Part shown: one piece after another, positions 8,368-14,966 of the stretch | Position numbering within the stretch: position 1 is the stretch's first letter | Layout: each line of letters begins with the position of its first letter | DNA from: Coemansia sp. RSA 922 | Lineage: Eukaryota; Kickxellomycota; Kickxellomycetes; Kickxellales; Kickxellaceae | DNA: 16,739 nt | Direction: 5' to 3' | Assembly (NCBI GenBank): GCA_027577415.1 | Contig: JANBQS010000494.1 | Span: 1 to 16,739 of the forward strand | Made by a program: the position numbers and the translations under genes | Notes under the pieces: model-generated | Told to the model about the DNA's origin: nothing | The model's input: only the letters and a program-made list of their open reading frames with translations | Databases searched by the model: none

Positions 8368-10524
8368 ATGTCGGGCTCCTTTTTTGGGCATGGTTTTGGA
8401 GCAGGCGATGATCCAATTGCGCGCGACAGAATGGGGTACCGCTCCTCGGCCAGCAATGACTTGGATGCCAAGCTGGAATCACTGGCGCTCGAAGATAATC
8501 TCGGCGACCAACTTGAAGACAACCTGGACACTTTCAATGACGAGACATTTGACACGGATGTAAGCGCGATTGCCGGCCAGGAGTACGACTTTTACCGCAA
8601 CACGCTAGCGCATCAGACACAAATGCAAAGTAGGCCACAGGGCTCCCAACACCAAGGACAGCAAGGGCTGTCTCAAATGATGCACAAAATAGGCGTACCG
8701 TTCCAGCAGGCTCCTCCTATTGGCAGCTCTGCTGCACCCGCCGCAAGCGCCGAGCCGCGAAAGATCATGACTCTGGCTGAACTTGAGTCGCAAATGGTTC
8801 CTCAGCGCGCAACTCCCGGACCTGCAAGTCAGCCACAGCCCGTGGCGTCCCTGAGGCGGGCTACCGCGAGCCCCGAGGTGGTAGCCAAGCGCCGAGAGGA
8901 GCGGCTGCAGCGGCAGGCCGAGCTGTCGAGATACGACAACATGATGTCGCGGCATGACAAGGACTATATCATTCGAATCCAGGTGTCGCAGCTTCTTACC
9001 GATGACCCGGCGGCCGACGACTTTTACTGCCACATGTACCAGATCTCGCGCGGCGGGCTGTTTGGCCCCGGCTCGATGCAAAGCCAAGCGTCGATGCGCG
9101 CTAGCGCTAGCCCCGCTATGGCTGAGGGGTCGGGGAGGGCGGCCGGCGACCAGGCTAGGCCTGGCTCGAGCGCGGCGGACTCTCTGTCGTCTCTGATGCC
9201 GTCCGCTGACCCCATGCACACGGGGCTTGCGAACGAGTATCGGCAGCATCAGCAGCACATCGGCCGCGCGCACCGCAGCAACACGCAGAGCTCGATGGCG
9301 CGGATGCAGCAGCAGGTCCAGCGCATAGTCAACGAGGCTCGGCGTCGGCCCAAGGCGTCCCATGTCGCGCTCGAGGGGGCGCTGGGCAAGATCTCGGTCA
9401 ACTCGGCACGCAACCCGAAGCAGGTCATCCAAGTGCAGCGTGGCCACGCAGGCAGCGTGTCGCAGGGCTCGCCGGGGACGGGCACTGGCGTGGCTGACGT
9501 GAAGCACTACTCGCCCAGCCCGCACGACCTGGGCGGCATTTTTGCTGGCATTGGCGATGCGCGCAACCCGTCCACTGAGCGGCGGAAGACGCTGCGGTCG
9601 ATTGAGAATGTATTCAGCGCCGTGCTGCGGCTGGAGCAGTTGATTCGCGAGCAGGTGCGCCTGCCGCCCAACGCCGAGCACCCGTCGGTCCAGGCGTGGA
9701 TTGCCTCGTACAACGAGGCCAAGGACCGCGTGTGGGTGGAGCTGGAGGCGTCGCAGCCCATCTCCAACACCTACCCTCATCCGCTGGTGCGCTTTCTGTC
9801 GTTTGCCAAGGGCAAGCGTATTTTCCCGCGGCTTGTCCACCACATGTCCCTTGACCAAGTGCTGGCGCTGACGACGACTATTATTGCCAACTTTGAGACC
9901 CTGGACGTGTGTCGTTTCGGCAGCTTCAGCTATGCTGCGGGCTCGCAGGTGGACGTGAGGCAGCGCGAGGAGACAGACTTGTTCTTGCACGCGGTTATGC
10001 CGCCGGCGCTGGCCTTTTTGTCGGAGACGTCGCTGCAGATTGTCAACGGGCTGTTTGCGCTGTTCATGGAGCGCAATAACATTGCGTGGGTTGCGCGTAC
10101 GCGGCCTGCGCTGGCCTTCTTGACCATGTTCTTGGGGCGCACGGCGATGCTCAAGCAGGCGGAGCTGAATGCCTTTGGCAACACTGATGGCCAGGAGCTG
10201 TACCAGGCGACTGAGCTCTACGGACACTTGTTCAACTCGCTGAGAGGCTGCTTGGCTACTGTGTTCCCGCCCTCGCCGGAGCTGGGTCAGCCGGTTAACC
10301 CCGTCGAGGACTTGCATGCGTGGCAGTTCCTGGCTACTTTGGCTGTGGGCGCCTCGCTGGAGCAGCAGCATACGCTGGTGGCGGAGGTCAGAGAAAAGGT
10401 GCTTGAGAAAGTGCAGCTTGCTAAAAGTGGACACTTGCCTGCTGACCTTGCTGCTGCGCTTACGGCTAACGTTAACTTGTTCTTGAATGCCTTGGGCCTG
10501 GATGCGTCGCAGGTTGCTACCTGA
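8368..10524 (+). CDS. PAT1: Pat1-family mRNA decapping activator / P-body protein
   Basis: The chosen start is the ATG at 8368, giving 718 residues beginning MSGSFFGHGFG, like the MSFFG start of yeast Pat1. The frame is open further upstream (ATG at 8293), but that extension is only Phe/Lys/Arg-rich leader sequence. DETF at residues 58-61 matches the conserved N-terminal motif that binds the DEAD-box protein Dhh1/DDX6. A Gln/Ser/Pro-rich disordered region follows. The DKDYIIRIQVSQLLTDDP stretch (from about residue 197) is a conserved Pat1 segment. The C-terminal helical Pat-C domain starts at about residue 420 and includes KGKRIFPRL (from residue 481). Known role: scaffold linking the Lsm1-7 ring, Dhh1 and Dcp2 on deadenylated mRNA, promoting decapping and translation repression in P-bodies. 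Yeast Pat1 is about 796 aa, so this one is slightly short. GC content and third-position GC are clearly higher than in the flanking spacers. Confidence 0.92.
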   Translation: MSGSFFGHGFGAGDDPIARDRMGYRSSASNDLDAKLESLALEDNLGDQLEDNLDTFNDETFDTDVSAIAGQEYDFYRNTLAHQTQMQSRPQGSQHQGQQGLSQMMHKIGVPFQQAPPIGSSAAPAASAEPRKIMTLAELESQMVPQRATPGPASQPQPVASLRRATASPEVVAKRREERLQRQAELSRYDNMMSRHDKDYIIRIQVSQLLTDDPAADDFYCHMYQISRGGLFGPGSMQSQASMRASASPAMAEGSGRAAGDQARPGSSAADSLSSLMPSADPMHTGLANEYRQHQQHIGRAHRSNTQSSMARMQQQVQRIVNEARRRPKASHVALEGALGKISVNSARNPKQVIQVQRGHAGSVSQGSPGTGTGVADVKHYSPSPHDLGGIFAGIGDARNPSTERRKTLRSIENVFSAVLRLEQLIREQVRLPPNAEHPSVQAWIASYNEAKDRVWVELEASQPISNTYPHPLVRFLSFAKGKRIFPRLVHHMSLDQVLALTTTIIANFETLDVCRFGSFSYAAGSQVDVRQREETDLFLHAVMPPALAFLSETSLQIVNGLFALFMERNNIAWVARTRPALAFLTMFLGRTAMLKQAELNAFGNTDGQELYQATELYGHLFNSLRGCLATVFPPSPELGQPVNPVEDLHAWQFLATLAVGASLEQQHTLVAEVREKVLEKVQLAKSGHLPADLAAALTANVNLFLNALGLDASQVAT

Positions 10525-10824
10525 GTGTTTCTATTCATATACTTTTTTCTTTTATATAAAAAAAATTTTACTTCAAAAGTTTTTCCTTTCTTTTATTGTT
10601 TTCTCGCTAGAAACTTTTATTCAAAATGTCTGTTGTTTTTATTGTTGGAATATTCTAGTTGAGAAATATATTTCAAAATAACGTATAAACTGATACGAAA
10701 CATCTAAACTTGATAGCCCCATTTTTTTTAGCCAGGTGTCTATGATTCGACTGGTCAACTCTACGCCACAAACAAGAGGTTACTCCTATGCGAATTTTTC
10801 TTTTTTCTTGAAGCTCCATAGGTC
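10525..10824. other. Convergent 3' region, PAT1 / array gene 1
   Basis: This is 300 AT-rich bases between convergent stop codons. The left side has T- and A-rich tracts suitable for PAT1 3'-end formation (about 10540-10580). From about 10735 the sequence matches the 3' flank of the other array units (GACTGGTCAACTC here against GACTAGTCAGCTC at 14899-14911). The left edge of the tandem array is therefore about 10735. Confidence 0.55.
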
Positions 10825-11259
10825 TCAAAGCCAGAGATCTAAATCAGCTTCGCTGAACTTGACATGCTCTATGCTCTGTTCAGTTTTGATAACACTAGCC
10901 TCTTTATTATTCATGACGACTACATCGTATAAAACATCTACATTCTTGCGACCGAGTATATTTGAAATCAATCCAACTCGTTTACCGTTTTGGAAAGCTT
11001 GCAGTGCAAACTCGGGATATCCAGGACAACTATGCAATATATACGCGTGCTGAGATGGAATAAAGTGTAGTGCCATCTCCTTGATGAGTGTTGAAATTTC
11101 TACTATGCTATCAAGGTTGGGCATGAGAAAAATGAACATGTATTTGCCCTCGCCGATTATCCCTGTCAAATTTACTTCTCTCGAATAGCTTATGTCATGA
11201 AGCCTCATGGCGTTTGCACCATCAACATAAAAATCTGCAAAAGCTCTGTTTTCTGGCAT
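10825..11259 (-). CDS. Array gene 1: divergent member of the unknown small-protein family (144 aa)
   Basis: ATG is at 11259-11257, giving 144 residues starting MPENRAFADF. I do not recognise the family. The protein aligns by eye with array genes 2-4: ADF near the N-terminus, then a hydrophobic strand (MFIFLMPNLDS against LIFYVSRFDR), then LIKEMALHFIPSQHAYI against LIKGLAGELNPNQYSYV, then FQNGKRVG against CENGKNVG, and an acidic C-terminus ending with Trp (DLDLWL). It is the most divergent copy and has an extra ~15-20 residues before the C-terminal motif. There is no signal peptide or membrane helix, so it is likely cytosolic or nuclear. Its upstream region keeps the array's distal blocks almost unchanged, but its TATA position is degenerate (CATAAAGG at 11382-11389, minus strand). 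It is convergent with PAT1. Confidence 0.8.
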   Translation of the reverse strand: MPENRAFADFYVDGANAMRLHDISYSREVNLTGIIGEGKYMFIFLMPNLDSIVEISTLIKEMALHFIPSQHAYILHSCPGYPEFALQAFQNGKRVGLISNILGRKNVDVLYDVVVMNNKEASVIKTEQSIEHVKFSEADLDLWL

Positions 11260-11554
11260 AATATGGAGTATAAATGCAAAATAAACAAATACGTTGGTAA
11301 ATAAGAAAAATTGGAGGGTAGAGGAATGAAAAGAATATTTTTTTTGTCTTAAACCTTCCCCCCCCCTTTTTTTGGTCCAGCCTTTATGGAAATATATGGC
11401 TGGGGCAGCGCAGTTTTGCTGCAGAAAAATCCCCTTTTTTTCTTCTTGCCAAGTCTACTTTGCCAGTTTTCTTTTGAACAAAGATTGGGAATTCCGCATT
11501 CCGATATAAGCAAAGAAAGTTTGCCTTTTCCCCTCAACCCGATAGGTTTTTTTC

Positions 11555-11640
11555 GCAAAGGTTTTGCAGTTGCAGAAAGGAAAGGAGAAATGTATTCCTT
11601 AAAGCAAGAGGTTGCTTTCAAGTGCTAGCCAATAATAGAG
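11555..11640 (-). promoter_or_regulatory. Distal upstream block of array gene 1 with CCAAT motif (shared with 14304-14390)
   Basis: The 86 bp here and the 87 bp at 14304-14390 are nearly the same. Both end in CAAGTGCTAGCCAATAATAG, whose CCAAT (11629-11633; 14379-14383) could be a HAP/NF-Y site. It lies 300-380 bp upstream of the gene 1 ATG. The single-base length difference rules out a conserved reading frame. Units 2 and 4 have weaker versions. Confidence 0.55.
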
Positions 11641-11647
11641 TAAACGT

Positions 11648-11739
11648 GCACAATAGAGCGTCGATTTTCTTTTATTTGCTTCTTTGAGGTTTGCTACAAT
11701 AGGAAAAAGCCGGGATGTCTGCAGTCAACGCATTTGTCA
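11648..11739 (-). promoter_or_regulatory. 92-bp conserved upstream block of array gene 1
   Basis: By my count this differs from 15990-16081 at only about 4 of 92 positions. It lies about 390-480 bp upstream of the gene 1 ATG. A core reading AAAGCCGGGATGTCTRCAGT occurs in units 1 and 3 and, slightly changed, in units 2 and 4. The constant distance from each gene points to a shared cis-regulatory module. Confidence 0.6.
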
Positions 11740-12281
11740 TCTCTTGCAATCAACGCCAGAGCTTCATTGTCTGCAGGCTTTAGATGATTGCATGCTTTTC
11801 TCATGCGCCAAGAATTGACTAATTTTTTCTAAAATAAAAAAGAGCAATCTTCAGCCAAAGCCTAGTGAAAACAGAGCTAGCAACGTCATGCTAGTTTAAC
11901 CACCGAGCTATCTGCTTGTCAATTCGAAACAAGTGGCATGGTTTAAATGCGGAATAGCAACATTTTTTTTAGGAAACCATTTTTTTTTAAAAGAAATATA
12001 CTCTCAATTATTTATTTAACACCAGTAAACTACTAATTGCTCTATGTTAGTAGCGGGTAAAAATGTTCATGGCCAGGTCATTAAGAAAGCTATGAAGGTA
12101 CCCTTTTTAAGACTCTTAACTCCTGTGCTTCCTAAAACCTGTGAGTTGGAAAAAGTAGGAGAAATATCAAGTCGGTGTAGTTTTTTTTTCAAGCGGAAAT
12201 GGTGGTCTAACACTTGGTTAGTCAGCTCAGCACCACAGAGGTACCGCCTGTGAACAGTCTTTGTTTTTGAGCTTGTAGTTT

Positions 12282-12662
12282 TCAAGCCCAGTCAGGGATA
12301 AGCATGTTTAGGTATTTGGCTTCTGAGACCTTGGCTACAACATCAGCAGGCGTGAGGTCAAGGACTCTTGTAAACACTCCAACGTTCTTGCCGTTTTCAC
12401 AAACATAGAGTGCAGTATCATCAAGATTGATAGCTTTCTTCCAAACATATGAGTATTGATTTGGATTTAATTCTCCTGCAAGCCCCTTGATTAACAATGA
12501 AAGGTTTTCCATATCGTCCCTATCAAACCTGGATACGTAAAAAATCAAACTGCTACCCTTCCCGTATTTTTCCAGAACATCCCCTCCCTCAAAAAATATC
12601 ACGTCTTTGAGGCTTGAATTATAACCAAAAGTTAGGTTTGCAAAATTAGCATCAACGCTCAT
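12282..12662 (-). CDS. Array gene 2: unknown small-protein family (126 aa)
   Basis: The first ATG is at 12662-12660, in the context TGACTATGAGCGTTGAT that is shared with genes 3 and 4. It gives 126 residues starting MSVDADFANL. The first ~55 residues are close to array gene 3, including FGYNSSLKDVIF, VLEKYG and GSSLIFYVS. The middle (RFDRDDMENLSLLIKGLAG) is instead closest to array gene 4. The protein ends MLIPDWA. The hydrophobicity pattern suggests a compact mixed alpha/beta soluble protein without a secretion signal. No catalytic motif is evident and I do not recognise the family. A TATA-like box (12769-12776) lies about 107-114 bp upstream. Confidence 0.85.
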   Translation of the reverse strand: MSVDANFANLTFGYNSSLKDVIFFEGGDVLEKYGKGSSLIFYVSRFDRDDMENLSLLIKGLAGELNPNQYSYVWKKAINLDDTALYVCENGKNVGVFTRVLDLTPADVVAKVSEAKYLNMLIPDWA

Positions 12663-12768
12663 AGTCAGTATAGAGTAGTGCAAAAGCTGTTGCTATGAGA
12701 AAGGTGGTGGGTTGAGAATAAGAGATATTGTTACTTTTTACCTTTTTTTCTTCTGCCCAAGCCAGCCC

Positions 12769-12776
12769 TATTTATA
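12769..12776 (-). promoter_or_regulatory. TATA-like box of array gene 2
   Basis: It reads TATAAATA on the minus strand, about 107 bp before the ATG. It is followed in the direction of transcription by GGGCTGGCTTGGGCAGAAG, a box that also follows the TATA of genes 3 and 4 with small changes. Conservation of both position and sequence across paralogues supports a real core promoter. Confidence 0.6.
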
Positions 12777-13455
12777 TTCATAGCTGAGCATCACATTAGT
12801 GTGCTAAAGCAGTCGCTTTTTTAGTCTTACCAAATACTATGTCATTTTCCTTTAAACAAAGCAGGTGAAGATGTTGGGAAATGACGTTCTATGGTAATTA
12901 CGACAGAATACATCATTCCCCAACCCGAAAGACCTTTTGTTAAACTTTGTGAGCACAGACAAAAAGGAGAAAGGTTTCTTTTAAGGCGAGAGGTTACTTT
13001 CAGGTGCTACACAATTGTGATGCAAAATTGCGTAATAAAGTACCTATTTGTCCTTCTTTTTTTAAAATTGCTTCATTAGGGAAACCCCGAAATGTCTGCA
13101 ATTAACGCATATGTCATCCCTGTCAAGAAACGCTAAAGCTCTGCTCATTGCACTCTTGGAACATTCTCTTGCTTTTTTCTTATGCACAAACATTTGTCTA
13201 TTTTTTTCTTCCTAAAAGAGCACTCATCAGTCAAAGCCCGACGAAGACAGCTAATGACATCATGTAGATTTGATCCAGAGCCGCAAGCTCATTAGCTTTA
13301 ATCTAATGGATATGTTTGAACTGCACTTGGCGGCATTTATTGGTATGTCATTATTTGTAATGCGTAATATACTCTTTTTTCTTTAATACTAGTTGACCAC
13401 TATTACTATTCCATAGTTGTGGACGGAAAATAGTATTGTGCCAATATAAAACTAT

Positions 13456-13620
13456 AAAAGTGTTTATATCTCTTGTCATGTGTACTTCCTAATAACTTGT
13501 ATTGAAAAGTACTGACCAATGACATTGCTTTTAGCAGGTTGGGTATCCACGGCTTGACTAGTCAGCTAAACACTACAGATAGAGACATTGCCTACGCACA
13601 GTCTTTGTTTTAAGCTAGTA
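13456..13620 (-). repeat. Conserved 3' flank of array gene 3 (pair of 14803-14966)
   Basis: About 165 bp are roughly 89% identical by eye to the 3' flank of array gene 4. They include the almost unchanged stretch from ACAGATAGAGACATTGCC to CAGTCTTTG on the plus strand. A weaker version lies 3' of gene 2 (about 12215-12260) and a decayed one 3' of gene 1 (about 10741-10815). Position suggests a shared 3' UTR or terminator region, or simply recent duplication. Confidence 0.6.
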
Positions 13621-13624
13621 AACC

Positions 13625-14026
13625 TCAATCCCAATCAGGGATAAAATCATCTAGTTTATCACAGTCAATCTGTAGTAATTTAACTTTAGTGATCCTCCTT
13701 AGGACCTCTTTGACTTCGAGGTTGAGTACTCCTTCAAACATTCCAATTTTTTCACCGTTGTGAGAAATATAGAGTGCAGTATCATTAAACTCGTCAGTTT
13801 TCTTCCAAACGTATGTGTAGATAGCTGGATTAAAGTATTTTCCAAATTCATGAATAAATGATGAAAGCCACTCCATATTGTCCCTATCAACACTGGATAC
13901 GTAAAAAATCAAACTGCTGCCTTGCCCGTATTTTTCCAGAACATTCGCTCCCTCATAAAATATCACGTCTTTGAGGCTTGAATTATAACCAAAAGTTAGG
14001 CTCGCAAAATCAGCATCAACGGGCAT
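13625..14026 (-). CDS. Array gene 3: unknown small-protein family (133 aa)
   Basis: The ATG is at 14026-14024, in the same TGACTATG context as genes 2 and 4. It gives 133 residues starting MPVDADFASL. The frame stays open further upstream, but with no earlier ATG, into the poly-A/pyrimidine leader, so that is not coding. The N-terminal ~55 residues are nearly those of array gene 2. The middle part has diverged (EWLSSFIHEFGKYFNPAIYTYV). The C-terminus LDDFIPDWD matches gene 4 (ADDFIPGWA), after a region LEVKEVLRRITKVKLLQI that corresponds to where gene 4 carries its repeats. It is soluble, with no signal peptide. Function is not recognised. Confidence 0.85.
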   Translation of the reverse strand: MPVDADFASLTFGYNSSLKDVIFYEGANVLEKYGQGSSLIFYVSSVDRDNMEWLSSFIHEFGKYFNPAIYTYVWKKTDEFNDTALYISHNGEKIGMFEGVLNLEVKEVLRRITKVKLLQIDCDKLDDFIPDWD

Positions 14027-14138
14027 AGTCAGTAAAGAGTAGAGCAAAAGCTGTTGGTAAGAAGAATAGTGGTGGGTTGAGAATGTGATATACTTTTTTT
14101 TATACCTTATGCCTTTTTTTCTTCTGCCCAAGCCAGTC

Positions 14139-14146
14139 TTTTTATA
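14139..14146 (-). promoter_or_regulatory. TATA box of array gene 3
   Basis: It reads TATAAAAA on the minus strand, about 113-120 bp before the ATG at 14026, and is followed by the conserved GACTGGCTTGGGCAGAAG box. It is the same arrangement as in array genes 2 and 4. Confidence 0.6.
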
Positions 14147-14491
14147 CCCATTGCTTGGCAGCGCAGTTGCGCAGCAGAAAGGGCACCCCTATTTCCTTCT
14201 TGGCAAATCTGCTTTGCCAGTTTCCAATTTGAACAAAGAAAGTAAAAGACGTTGGGAGAATTTCGCATTCCGATATAAACCAGAAATTCATCTTTACCTT
14301 TTTGCAAAGGCGTTGCAGTTGCAGAAAAGAAAGGAGAAATGTATTCTTTTAAGGCGAAAGGTTGCTTTCAAGTGCTAGCCAATAATAGAGCAAACGTGTG
14401 CGCAATTGAACGCCGATTTTCCTTATTTTGGGGTGTTTGTCTCAATGGGGAAAGCCGGGATGTCTACAGTCAACGCGGTTTTCGCCCTCCT

Positions 14492-14522
14492 TGCAATCAG
14501 CGACAATGCTCCGCTGATTGCA
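14492..14522. repeat. Perfect 11-bp inverted repeat in the distal promoter of array gene 3
   Basis: TGCAATCAGCG (14492-14502) and CGCTGATTGCA (14512-14522) are exact reverse complements around a 9-nt spacer. The same element with one arm mismatch and the same 9-nt spacer lies at 16084-16114 upstream of gene 4. Unit 1 keeps only 8-bp arms (TGCAATCA/TGATTGCA) further apart. This could be a dimeric transcription-factor site or a cruciform-capable element. Confidence 0.65.
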
Positions 14523-14802
14523 CGCTTTTTGTCTACACAAAGTAGTTGCTTATTTTCCTAAAACAGAGCACTCTTTACTCAAAGCCTAGTGAAGACAGAG
14601 CAAACACAACATAGATTTAATCCGGAGCTGTGCGATCTTCAGATTAAACCTGGCGATATTTGAACAACGCAACTATTAGCGTAATATTATTAAGTATTAT
14701 GCAAATTATACTCTTTTCTTCTATAGCATTATTAGACCACCAGGGACATTAAGAATTAGTTGATAAAACATTGTATTATAGTTTCAATATGATAGCTATG
14801 AA

Positions 14803-14966
14803 AGTGTTTGTATCTCTTGGCTTGTGTACTCCTTAATAACTTGTATTGAAAAGTACCGATCGATGACATTACTTTTAGCGGGTTGGGTATCCACAGCTTG
14901 ACTAGTCAGCTCAGTACCACAGATAGAGACATTGCCTACGCACAGTCTTTGTTTGAAGCTTGTAAA
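14803..14966 (-). repeat. Conserved 3' flank of array gene 4
   Basis: This is the partner of 13456-13620 (about 89% identical by eye). Its right end overlaps the last codons of gene 4, whose reading frame runs about 12 residues past the point where gene 3 stops. Confidence 0.6.

Larger units (their letters stand above)
11260..12281. other. Upstream region of array gene 1 and 3' flank of array gene 2
   Basis: This is a 1.02-kb spacer with no credible gene. Next to gene 1 lies a poly-C/poly-A tract and a degenerate core promoter (about 11355-11400). At 11555-11640 there is a block shared with unit 3 that includes a CCAAT pentamer (11629-11633). At 11648-11739 there is a 92-bp block shared with unit 4. 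An 11843-11880 stretch is shared with units 2 and 3 (AAAGCCTAGTGAA core). About 12040-12281 matches the 3' flanks of units 3 and 4 and belongs downstream of array gene 2. Confidence 0.65.
12663..13624. other. Upstream region of array gene 2 and 3' flank of array gene 3
   Basis: This 0.96-kb spacer has no credible gene. It holds the core promoter of gene 2 (TATA-like box 12769-12776, pyrimidine-rich CTTCTGCCCAAGCCAGCCC on the plus strand just before it), a TGACGTT motif at 12882-12888, a divergent copy of the distal block (about 13079-13107) and an AAAGCCCGACGAAG stretch near 13237. From about 13450 onwards it is the 3' flank of gene 3, strongly matching 14803-14966. Confidence 0.65.
14027..14935. 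other. Upstream region of array gene 3 and 3' flank of array gene 4
   Basis: This 0.9-kb spacer has no credible gene. It contains the core promoter of gene 3 (TATA 14139-14146), the block shared with unit 1 (14304-14390, with CCAAT at 14379-14383), the distal core GGAAAGCCGGGATGTCTACA (about 14451-14470), a perfect 11-bp inverted repeat (14492-14522) and the AAAGCCTAGTGAAG stretch (from about 14580). From about 14790 the sequence is the 3' flank of gene 4. Confidence 0.65.

Noticed and set aside
8605..10434. 609-residue open frame antisense to PAT1
   Set aside because: It is the complement of a GC-rich, well-supported Pat1 gene. It is Arg/His/Leu-rich without domain motifs, as expected for an antisense shadow.
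11386..11628. Plus-strand mini-ORFs in units 1 and 3 both ending in VAFKC (11386-11628 and 14085-14378)
   Set aside because: The nucleotide block is conserved, but a one-base length difference shifts the frame upstream of the shared end. Units 2 and 4 do not keep the frame, so the conservation is not coding.
11880..11950. tRNA-like stretch on the minus strand (TAGCTCGGTGGTTAAAC and a TTCGAAT loop)
   Set aside because: The TTCGAAT-like loop lies 5' of the D-arm-like sequence on that strand, the wrong order for a tRNA. D-stem pairing fails and no acceptor stem closes.
14027..14131. N-terminal extension of array gene 3 upstream of 14026
   Set aside because: There is no ATG in the extension. 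It runs through the leader shared as non-coding sequence with the paralogues and reaches to just below the TATA box at 14139.
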